Positions 55,953 through 64,000 of a stretch of DNA of 64,000 nt are shown here, in pieces. Within the stretch, counting starts at the first letter, position 1. Every line of letters begins with the position of its first letter. The stretch comes from Plasmodium coatneyi (Eukaryota; Apicomplexa; Aconoidasida; Haemosporida; Plasmodiidae), in the NCBI RefSeq assembly GCF_001680005.1, contig NC_033562.1, positions 62,001 through 126,000 of the forward strand, read 5' to 3'. The notes beneath the pieces are model-generated. The model was not told the DNA's origin, did not search any database, and worked only from the letters and a program-made list of their open reading frames with translations. The position numbers and the translations under genes were made by a program.

Positions 55953-57134
55953 ATGGAGGACAGTGACGATGAAGATAACGTCCAGGTAGGCGTTCCTTCC
56001 CCCGCAGCGGACACGCACAGGAACATGAACACGCATAATCACACGCATACCCACATGATCGTCACTCCCCCCCTGTAGGTGATCGTTTTTGGAAACTCAA
56101 CGGAGGCCAATTTTGACGACTTCTACAGAGAACAGGACCCAACAAAGGACGAACACGGCGGTAAGCGCAGGGCCTATGGGAGTTGCCACCCATGAGGAAG
56201 GGACCCTCGCAAATGATCACATGCGCCTCCCCTTTTCTGTCGCTTTTTTCTTTCTCACTTTCGTCCCTAATTTTATTCCCATTTGTGTGTCTCCCTTTTC
56301 TATCGCAGGGGATGGCAGGGGGGACCCTGACGGTGGCGAATTTTCCAGGGGCGAAGCCGAAGTAAGATAAATGGAGCAAAGCGAAGCGGGGATGAAAGCC
56401 ATGACGCTATCATTCAGTGGTGTCCTATGCTGCGAAGCAAACACCACCTCAAGTAACTTCTACCACCACATACACGCCCCCTTTAGGAAATACCACGTGA
56501 TGTAGACCTGGATACGCAGGTGCAAAGAGCCACGCGGGAGAACAAAGTCTTCCTCAAATACGACTACACTCGGGAGAAGCCGTGGGCTCACCACGCAGAC
56601 AAGAGCATGTGGTTCAATTACAACTTCGATGAGCACTCCTTCAAGGAGTGGGTCCAGAAACACATCGACAAACGGATAGAGAAGCAACAGAACTATCAAG
56701 TCGAAAATGCCGACAATATATTTGAGGACAAATTCAGGGCTGTTGTTAGGACCCCTCGAAGCTTTGAAGAGATAGACCGCAGGGGGTATGGTGACCATTA
56801 CGAACAGAACTACGATGACGACCCCTTACGGCGTAACCTGAAGGGAGCAAAGAACAGCACAACGATGAAAGCAAGTAACTCCAGGAAGGGGGCTTTAAAT
56901 AATAATTACGTCCCTCATAGGGGTAATAACACTCTGTTCCAACCGAACGAGGAGAGCAGCTTCCCTTTCCAACCCCTTAGCGAAGAAGACAACTACATGG
57001 ATGGTCGGAACAGGAAGATGCCCCCCGAGAAAGCATCGAATAGAACGGGGGAGGGAGGTCACTCCGCTCAGGGCGAAGACCTCACGCAGTTCCAAGATTT
57101 AGTTAATTTTTTTAAGCTGAACCAGGGGGTATAA
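55953..57134 (+). CDS. FIP1: FIP1-like pre-mRNA 3' end processing factor
   Basis: Four exons, 55953-55985, 56079-56160, 56309-56361 and 56487-57134, give 271 residues. The diagnostic Fip1 motif lies in exon 4: REKPWAHHADKSMWFNYNFD, then EHSFKEWVQKH (family: KPWRxPGADxSDYFNYGFNEDTWxxY). Fip1 tethers poly(A) polymerase to the CPSF complex. The N-terminus is acidic (MEDSDDEDNVQ) like other Fip1 proteins, and a short beta-like element VIVFGN opens exon 2. The C-terminal half is low-complexity, Asn/Arg/Glu-rich, with a terminal helix (LTQFQDLVNFFKLNQGV). All junctions keep frame. The downstream delta-tubulin gene is convergent, 148 bp away. Confidence 0.84.
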
Positions 57135-57282
57135 AAGCAGTTCATGGAGGGGGACACACGAGGTGGAAGAAATAAAAAAAAGCGGATGAAGGGACATGTA
57201 CTGATAACATATTGGGTTACATCTAACCATGGAAGGTTTCCTGCACTTGACGTTGCCACGTTATCGCGTCGCCGTTTTTCCG

Positions 57283-59283
57283 CTACACCTCGCAGGAGAG
57301 CCCCTCGTACGCGCTGATCACCTGATCCATCGCAATCAGTGAGCTCTGCACGTGGTCATGAGACACACCGTAGCTGTTGTACTGGTACATATACGCATTA
57401 GTACCGTAGAGCATCTTCGCATGTTGTAAAATCTTCTTCAGTGTAGGTACAGGGGTTAAGCAATTCGATACCATCGCCAAGCTGTTATAGGTAAAGTCCC
57501 TGCTTTCATCAATGTAGACCTCCATCGGGCTGAGAGACCTATGGTTATACAACACGTGATTCTTAAACAAATCGAAGTTAATGTTTTCTTGGAGCTCTCC
57601 ACGAAGAATCATTTTGGAGCCAAACACTACATTATTATGTCGAAAGTGGGTGCTAGCTAATGGCCCTTCTGCGGGTACACTTCCCTGGTGCATACGATTG
57701 GGGGGGACTCCTCCACGTGTGGATTCTTGGGGAGGGCGAGCCCCCTGAGTACGCGCCGAATAACTCTTCGGGCCCCTACGGAGGAGGACGCAATTCTGCT
57801 GGACGCTGATGTAGGACTTGCTGAGGGATTCACGCAGATGTAGGGGGATGTGCACACGCTTTAAAAAGGCGCAACTTTTGTGCAGGTCCCTGGAGGACAG
57901 TCGGACGAAGTACGGGTCGACCGTGGAGTTCTCCGTGGGGACGTAACGGCCACCGCCACCACCGCTACCACCGCTGAGTGTTCCCCCCCCGTTCGGCCCA
58001 TCATAATCGACGATGCGTCCATTTATAACCATCTTGTGCATGCGCTTAAGAAGCATACTGAAGGTGTTCTGTTCAAACTTCATATTTTCCTCGAAGACTT
58101 GTGGAAGATATCGCGTCGTAAGGAATTTATAACTGGGGTGGCTACAAAGGTCAGCCAGGATGGAGTTCATAGCATTGGTATACTTGGACCCGCCACAACC
58201 TCTCACGTTGGCAAAGTCCAGAGGCAACCCAAGGGTGTAAGTCAGGAAACGACTTATGTGTTTGTTTATTTCGTCAGTGTTAATATTTTCATTACTCATC
58301 CTCTTGCACATTAACTCAAACTTCTCATTTTCCAAAAGGATAATCCCATCGGACGAGTCATACAGGGATGATAAGCAGAGCACTGAATTTAAGCTTTGCA
58401 CACTGATCTCCCCAAACATGTATGGCAAAACACACACATTGATCAGGTTGACTGAGGAGTATTCATCCTTTAGTAGATATGACAGGTAGGAACTTATTCC
58501 ACTTCCACTTCCTCCAGCTAAACTATGAAAGAGGATAATGTTGTCTACTCCTTCTTTGCTGTCATTACTTTCCATTGTCTTTTGTACCAAATTGAGAAAA
58601 TCCTCGCATATGTTTTTTGCATGCACGTTAAATCCGTAGGACCAATTATTACCTGACCCGTTCAGGCCGTAAATGAAGTTCCTTTTGTTGTACTTCCACG
58701 TGTTTATTGGGTACTCCCTTTTGCTGTTCCTCTTCCTTTGAGGCTTCCCTGTCGACGGGGAGGAGATGACTTCTTCCTCCTCTGCATCGTCGTCCCCCCT
58801 GGAGAACACCTTCACCAAGTTGTTTGAAGGTTCGTAGTATTCCTCCATTCCGCATACATACTTATGCTGTGCTTCCGAATCTTCGGTACTTCCATGAGGT
58901 TTCTTCTTTTTATTCTTCGACCTGTTCACATTCGTACTGTTGTCCAGGGGATCTCTCCTCTCCTCCGCGGCCGTCTGGTACAGGCACTTTTCAATAACCT
59001 TCGGCTCCATATCGATAAGGATGGACCTCGCTATGCAATTATTCAAACACATCACCTCGTTGCTTTCGCTTAGGAGCGACTTCCTACCTTTGTTGTCATC
59101 TGCATACTGGATCACTGGTAGGAGGTTGTTTCCATACTGCCACTCCTCTTCGAAGTACATGTCCGCCAGCTTCTCTCGGAAGCCTTCGTTCTTTGCCGAA
59201 CTGACATGCTTGAAGATCGTGTCGAGGAATGCATGACCCAGCTGGTTGCCGCATTGCCCGATCTGCACGGTCAGCACCGTCAT
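57283..59283 (-). CDS. Delta-tubulin
   Basis: 666 residues from the ATG at 59283 (MTVLTVQIGQCGNQLG), the conserved tubulin N-terminus. Further landmarks are ILIDMEPKVI, GSGNNWSYGFNVH, the GTP-binding glycine motif LAGGSGSGIS and a C-terminus (YMYQYNSYGVSHDHVQSSLI) that mirrors delta-tubulin (IHQYTKFGIEEEDFLDS) rather than epsilon. Delta-tubulin helps build triplet microtubules of basal bodies; in Plasmodium that means the male gamete, so gametocyte expression is expected. Human delta-tubulin is 453 residues. The excess lies in a charged insertion at ~105-215 between the T3-like region and the GNNW block (KNKKKKPHG, DDDAEEEEV), a Gly-rich insert at ~435-455 and another near ~500-530. Confidence 0.86.
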   Translation of the reverse strand: MTVLTVQIGQCGNQLGHAFLDTIFKHVSSAKNEGFREKLADMYFEEEWQYGNNLLPVIQYADDNKGRKSLLSESNEVMCLNNCIARSILIDMEPKVIEKCLYQTAAEERRDPLDNSTNVNRSKNKKKKPHGSTEDSEAQHKYVCGMEEYYEPSNNLVKVFSRGDDDAEEEEVISSPSTGKPQRKRNSKREYPINTWKYNKRNFIYGLNGSGNNWSYGFNVHAKNICEDFLNLVQKTMESNDSKEGVDNIILFHSLAGGSGSGISSYLSYLLKDEYSSVNLINVCVLPYMFGEISVQSLNSVLCLSSLYDSSDGIILLENEKFELMCKRMSNENINTDEINKHISRFLTYTLGLPLDFANVRGCGGSKYTNAMNSILADLCSHPSYKFLTTRYLPQVFEENMKFEQNTFSMLLKRMHKMVINGRIVDYDGPNGGGTLSGGSGGGGGRYVPTENSTVDPYFVRLSSRDLHKSCAFLKRVHIPLHLRESLSKSYISVQQNCVLLRRGPKSYSARTQGARPPQESTRGGVPPNRMHQGSVPAEGPLASTHFRHNNVVFGSKMILRGELQENINFDLFKNHVLYNHRSLSPMEVYIDESRDFTYNSLAMVSNCLTPVPTLKKILQHAKMLYGTNAYMYQYNSYGVSHDHVQSSLIAMDQVISAYEGLSCEV

Positions 59284-59511
59284 CTTGCACTGTTGCGTTG
59301 ATGCCGTGTTGACCCTTTTCAGTGGTACCCCCCTTGCTCGCCCCGACAGTCGCCCAATTGGGGAAATGCCCACTCAACGCAGTAATGGGACGGTCTTCCA
59401 CTGTCTTTCCACCTTCGGAGCGTTGCCCGCCGTCAACATGGCCATTAGCATAGCCATTGCGGTTAATAGGTTTTTTTTTTTTTTTTTCCCAGCTAGCCAA
59501 AATGAGTTTAT

Positions 59512-59543
<32 letters not shown>

Positions 59544-59923
59544 CCTACACAAGTGCAATTGCACATATGCTGCATTTTTTTTTAAGGTTCCTTGTTGGGT
59601 GACACTCTACGCGTTCCACTGTTTTCTTTTTTCTCCTTTTCTACTTCTACTATTGTGAAGGTAAGGTCCTTGTTGTAGCGCTCTCCGGTTGGCCTTTCCA
59701 CCAATGTTATTTTCCCCGAGCGGATTCCTCCCTCCATTGCTCCACTGGGCGCACGCGGTCGTGAAAGTACACTCCATGTGAGAAAAAAAAGAAAAAACAG
59801 TTCCTTGTCAGCATCACTGCACACACTTGGTATGCATGCGGGAGGGACCCAAACAAATGGGTAACGTGGGTGCGACTATCTCCCTGATCACGCATGGAAA
59901 ACCCCCACTGACCCAGCCAACCC
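59284..59923. promoter_or_regulatory. Bidirectional promoter interval, delta-tubulin / TFIIA gamma
   Basis: A 640-bp interval between divergent start codons with poly-T runs at 59470-59488 and 59515-59543. No exon or specific motif could be assigned. Confidence 0.5.
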
Positions 59924-60635
59924 ATGGAGGAAACCTTTTTTCTTCAAAACTTTGAAAACATCAACGAGGAGAGTATCCCCGCACCGCTCATCCACCACTC
60001 GGCGGACTGCCGGGAGGTTAACTCTACGCGGGGAAAGTCACGGGCAGGGACACAATCGGGGCAACGTCACTCAAATGAAGACCTAGCAGAGGGCCAAAGG
60101 GACGACCCCACCTCCCGAAAAGACAACTACCTCTGCATCAACGCGAACGCCTTCAATGGAAAGTGCTACCGCAATCAGATCCCCATCCTGGACGACATCC
60201 ACCTGCACTTCACCCTGGGGGAGTCCCTGGCCTACCTCCTCAACGCATACCTGCGGAAGGGGCTCATCCAGCGACCCCTGTACAACAAACTGGTGCACTC
60301 TTTCCAAGTGGTAAGTCCTGTGTGTAACACGCCGCGACCAGCGAATCAGCGAATCATCGAAATTGCCCGCACAGTAACTGCAACAGTTCCGTCGATCAAC
60401 CGATCAACCGATGAACTGCTGAACTGCTCACCCTATTTTTCCCTTGCAGGCCATCATCGGGACGCTGCGCCAACTGAAAGAATCCAGAGGCAGCAAGTGG
60501 ACCATCAAGGGAAAACTCATCAACTTTAAAAAGGAAAACAACATCCAGCTGTTCTACGTGGAAAACGCCGTGCTATCCTTCGGAAAATTTGTCTTACATG
60601 TCCCTCTGCTTAAAATGAAGTCGATCGATTTGTAG
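59924..60635 (+). CDS. TFIIA gamma subunit, with long N-terminal extension
   Basis: Exons 59924-60310 and 60450-60635 join in phase 0 (GTG|GTAAGT, TTGCAG) to give 190 residues. The C-terminal ~95 match TFIIA gamma: TLGESLAYLLNAYLRKGLIQ (human: [20 protein letters not shown]), then the second helix ending at the splice site, GKLINFKKENNIQLFYVENA (human: [20 protein letters not shown]) and a last strand. TFIIA stabilises TBP on promoter DNA. Human gamma has 109 residues; here an ~90-residue N-terminal extension is unstructured and charged (EVNSTRGKSRAGTQSG). The identification rests on aligned spacing and hydrophobic pattern, as sequence identity is low. Confidence 0.78.
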
Positions 60636-62213
60636 TTTTTCGCTGCAAACGGGAGGGGGGTAGGATGAATTCTTCCATTTCATGACCCCCCTCCTGTGCA
60701 TGCGCGGAATATATTCCTTCCCACGTGTGAAGACGCACACCGTTTTGTCACTCCTGTTGGAGCAAACCTGTGTTGACGTTTGGTGAAGCCACCATCAGGG
60801 GGATGAACCACACACTGCTCCCACCCTCCATCATGTTAATCTTTACTCGTAACACTTTTTCGTTTTCTTTTTTTCCAATCACCTGTTGAAAAGAAGCTCA
60901 ACATGGAAGACACCAAAGAAGGGATGACTCCGGGAAGGAACACCTTTCTGTAACTTTGCCCCAAATGGGAAAATACAAAAAAAAAAAATAAACAAATAAA
61001 ATAAAAGAGACCTCCATCGCATACGTGGATGCAGTTCCCACATGCTAACCCGTTGACCATCTCATTTGAAAGTTCATAAAAAGAAATGCAGCTTCAATGT
61101 TCTGCGCAAACTCCCCTCACTATTAGGCTGTCTTTCCATTGCATACACAAGCAAACTGAGGTAACACAAAGATGTAGGGGGAAGGACAGATAACTACCAC
61201 AGAAAAAGCACCTTCCTTCTTTTCGCAATCCTTTTTCCACTTCGAACTCAACCCTATTGAAATGAAGCCAATTGGGAACCCTCACACAAACGATGCTAGT
61301 TCAACAGGAGGACACAAGTGTGAGGCCTTTCTGTCCGTTTGTCCTTTCTGAACTCGTCTTAGCCGACTTATACCCCTATGCACTGCATACACTTTGCGTA
61401 ACCACCATTCGGTCATCGGCATTCCGGCACGCTATCCGCCCCTCCCTGTTGTCCTTCTTCCCACTTGCGAGGAAGAGAGAGACAGAGACCCCGTTGGATT
61501 CCCCTCTTCTTCAGTGTGATATGACGTCAGGGTACTGCGCCTCACACAGAGGGGGAAATTCCACCCCCGCAAAAGGAGGAAGCTGCTCTGGAGGGAAATT
61601 TCATGGCGTCGCGTTTAGTATCGCCAACCTGTGTACAGCTTTCCCTACCTCTTTTCGCACATCCAGCAAATTTACCCCTTCCAATGGCCACTTTTTTTCT
61701 GCTTGTCGTATTATGACAATGACACGGCTTGTTCTCACCTCCACCCCGGATCAGCCTGTCCCCGTTCGGAGCAGCACACCAATTATTGACGCCCACTTGG
61801 GAATTTTTTTTTTTTTTTTCCACCCGGTTGCTTCTTTTGTTCATATTTTTTTTTTTTTTCTTAATCAATTGCTTTTTTATTTATTTATTTTTTTTTTTTT
61901 TTGTGCGATACATATGCTTCAATTAAATGAGGCGACCGTGTCAGCCGAAGTTGGAATGAAACTGAACGCGCTTTGAATGAGCGAGTTCGCCAACCGGTTT
62001 GTCGAGCAAAAGTCCGTTCGTTGGAACCATATTTGAATGAGTGAAATATTCCCCTTTGCATAATCCCCTGTTCGTAGCATTTTACGAACGAAAACTTTTT
62101 TTTTCTCTCTGTACCCTTTTCAATTTTAATAAATGCCTCTTTAAGAAAGCGCCCCTTTTTTAAGGTGTTCCCATTTTTGTGTGCCTCTGCCCCGTCCCCC
62201 TTCGTCGATCACC
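60636..62213. other. 1.6-kb spacer, no gene seen
   Basis: 3' UTR of TFIIA gamma and 5' region of beta-MPP. Poly-T runs are concentrated at 61806-61820, 61847-61860 and 61889-61902. Short frames show no family pattern. Confidence 0.5.
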
Positions 62214-63617
62214 ATGCTGGGGCGAACACTCCGGAGGTACAGCTCGCTGAAGAGCCTCCCGAAGGAAATCCTGAACCAACCAATCACACGCGTGACCGAG
62301 TTGCCCAACAAGCTGAAAATAGCCACCGTGAAGAGCACGTGTGAAGTTCCTACCATAGGCATCTGGATCAGTAGTGGCAGTAAGTATGAGAACAAACACA
62401 ACAATGGGGTAGCTCACTTTCTGGAACACATGATATTTAAAGGGACAAACAAAAGAAACCGAATCCAACTAGAGAAGGAAATTGAAAACATGGGAGCACA
62501 TCTAAATGCATATACAGCTAGAGAACAGACCAGTTACTACTGTCGGTGCTTTAAGGACGACATAAAGTGGTGCATAGAGCTGTTAAGTGACATCCTATCG
62601 AACAGTATTTTCGATGAGAACCTTATTAACATGGAAAAGCATGTCATCCTTAGAGAGATGGAAGAAGTGGAAAAGTCCAAGGATGAAGTCATTTTCGACA
62701 AGCTACACATGACCGCCTTTCGGGATCACCCCCTAGGGTACACAATTCTCGGACCAGTAGAAAATATAAAAAATATGAATCGACAGAGCATCATAAATTA
62801 CATCAATACGAACTACACGTCTGACAGGATGGTTCTCTGTGCAGTGGGTGACGTGGAGCATGAACAGGTTGTAAAATTGGCTGAGCAGCATTTCAGCCAT
62901 TTAAAGCCTCAATCTACTAACGTAGGTTCTACATCTAATATAGATAATGTAAAACCGTACTTTTGTGGGTCCGAAATTATCATGAGAGATGACGATTCAG
63001 GACCTAGTGCACATGTAGCTGTAGCCTTCGAAGGAGTGGACTGGAAGTCTCCCGATTCCATCACCTTCATGTTAATGCAGTGCATCATTGGTACTTACAA
63101 AAAAAGTGAAGAAGGTATCCTCCCGGGAAAACTTTCGGCCAACAGAACCGTCAACAATATTTGCAACAAAATGACCATCGGTTGTGCAGACTATTTTTCT
63201 GCATTCAACACCTGCTACAACAATACGGGATTGTTTGGGTTCTATGTACAATGTGATGAGCTAGCTGTAGAACATGCTTTGGGAGAACTCATGTTTGGAG
63301 TTACTTCCCTCAGTTATAGCATAACAGATGAAGAAGTCGAACTAGCCAAAATACAACTAAAGACGCAACTCATTAATATGTTCGAATCGTCATCCACCCT
63401 GGCAGAAGAAGTGTCCAGGCAGATTCTCGTATACGGAAGAAACATCCCCCTAGCAGAGTTCCTACTCAGGTTAGACAAAATCGACACGGAAGAAGTGAAA
63501 CGCGTTGCTTGGAAACATCTGCATGACAGGGAGATAGCCGTTGCCGCCATGGGCGCACTGCACGGCATGCCCCAATACTACGACCTCAGGCAGAAGACCT
63601 TCTGGCTGAGGTACTAG
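62214..63617 (+). CDS. Mitochondrial processing peptidase beta subunit
   Basis: 467 residues from the ATG at 62214, with a basic presequence (MLGRTLRRYSSLKSLPKE). The inverted zinc motif HxxEH is intact in AHFLEHMIFKG, with the distal ligand Glu in ILREMEEVEKSKD; this marks the catalytic beta subunit, not alpha. Family blocks follow: GAHLNAYTAREQTSYYCRCF, DHPLGYTILGP, VAVAFEGVDW and the C-terminal domain ending QKTFWLRY. MPP cleaves presequences of imported mitochondrial precursors; in many eukaryotes the same protein doubles as a core subunit of respiratory complex III. Length and motifs agree with the family, and no intron is needed. Confidence 0.95.
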   Translation: MLGRTLRRYSSLKSLPKEILNQPITRVTELPNKLKIATVKSTCEVPTIGIWISSGSKYENKHNNGVAHFLEHMIFKGTNKRNRIQLEKEIENMGAHLNAYTAREQTSYYCRCFKDDIKWCIELLSDILSNSIFDENLINMEKHVILREMEEVEKSKDEVIFDKLHMTAFRDHPLGYTILGPVENIKNMNRQSIINYINTNYTSDRMVLCAVGDVEHEQVVKLAEQHFSHLKPQSTNVGSTSNIDNVKPYFCGSEIIMRDDDSGPSAHVAVAFEGVDWKSPDSITFMLMQCIIGTYKKSEEGILPGKLSANRTVNNICNKMTIGCADYFSAFNTCYNNTGLFGFYVQCDELAVEHALGELMFGVTSLSYSITDEEVELAKIQLKTQLINMFESSSTLAEEVSRQILVYGRNIPLAEFLLRLDKIDTEEVKRVAWKHLHDREIAVAAMGALHGMPQYYDLRQKTFWLRY

Positions 63618-64000
63618 TGCGGGGAAGGCTCATCTGTGCAGGAGTGCCGCCATATGTTCGGCCCTGTACCTACTTGAACCCACGTGCATCTCTCCTTTAT
63701 ACGCCGCGTGGCAGCCGACCAACCGGTCAACCACGGACATGCATTCATGCAACGCAGGCGTACGATCGAACGTATGCTAACGCGTAGATGTTTACATACC
63801 TAATGTGCAACGCTAAATGTAACAAACGAGAGGAACCCAACACGCTGCTGAATGGGGACGCTCCTCCCAAGGTATCCCATTCCCATAAACAAATAAAGGT
63901 CCATTCGAAAAAGGTTATTCCCCTTTTCACATTCATTCTTGCCATCCCGTAGGAGATGGTCACACCACCCAAATGGGTAACTGCGAAACGGGAAAAGGTA
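63618..64000. other. Downstream spacer to window edge
   Basis: 3' UTR of beta-MPP and intergenic sequence. Nothing else was recognised before the window ends. Confidence 0.6.

Noticed and set aside
57880..58314. 144-residue plus-strand frame opposite delta-tubulin
   Set aside because: Antisense shadow of a conserved tubulin coding region.
61272..61976. 234-residue plus-strand frame
   Set aside because: Phe-rich translation of poly-T runs, no conserved pattern, no supporting context.
1..64000. CRISPR array, insertion sequence, prophage or bacterial operon
   Set aside because: No spaced direct repeats, transposase or ribosome-binding-site pattern; introns and gene families are those of Plasmodium.

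Overview
The window is a piece of a nuclear chromosome from a malaria parasite (Plasmodium). The evidence is the gene content (a CLAG/RhopH1 gene, V-ATPase E, PKA catalytic subunit, delta-tubulin), short introns with GTAAGT-type donors and pyrimidine-rich acceptors, and very frequent poly(dA:dT) tracts in spacers. Coding DNA is moderately GC-balanced, unlike the extremely AT-rich P. falciparum, and several proteins carry simple repeats. This fits the P. vivax / P. cynomolgi / P. knowlesi clade, but I cannot fix the species. From memory, the gene order matches the end of P. falciparum chromosome 9 (clag9, gdv1, PKAc, V-ATPase E, XPD, beta-MPP), so the left edge points toward a subtelomere and the right edge toward the conserved core.

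Layout. 1-4135: 3' two-thirds of a clag9-type RhopH1 gene (+), eight visible exons. 6175-11667: two spliced lineage-type genes on the minus strand, one encoding a protein with four-residue Asn-Pro-Asn-type repeats and the other a tryptophan-rich protein with a recessed hydrophobic segment. 11.7-19.6 kb: about 8 kb with no convincing gene. 19636-21645: a 669-residue protein (-) that is my candidate GDV1 orthologue. 21.6-25.3 kb: a second gene-poor stretch that holds a strong GC-rich tandem hairpin. From 25.2 kb on, the window is dense conserved housekeeping: PIG-P (-, four tiny exons), VPS33 (+), Kish (+), U2B''-type RRM protein (+), an unknown basic protein (+), PKA catalytic subunit (-, five exons), a FAF2/UBXD8-like ERAD factor (-), a 71-residue membrane protein (-), a small three-exon protein (-), V-ATPase E (+), a mitochondrial AP2-like protein (-), a small mitochondrial membrane protein (-), mitochondrial uS2 (+), XPD/Rad3 (-), an organellar HisRS (+), FIP1 (+), delta-tubulin (-), TFIIA gamma (+) and beta-MPP (+).

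These genes do not form one pathway. There are loose themes: organelle proteins (AP2-like, membrane protein, uS2m, HisRS, beta-MPP), membrane traffic and ER (PIG-P, VPS33, Kish, FAF2-like), and basal transcription/RNA processing (XPD, TFIIA gamma, FIP1, U2B''). Several conserved genes appear only after splicing is worked out by eye: PIG-P, FIP1, the three-exon gene at 41.1-41.9 kb and the 5' exons of the FAF2-like gene. All intron positions below are read from consensus GT/AG sites, reading-frame phase and recalled family sequences, not from transcripts.
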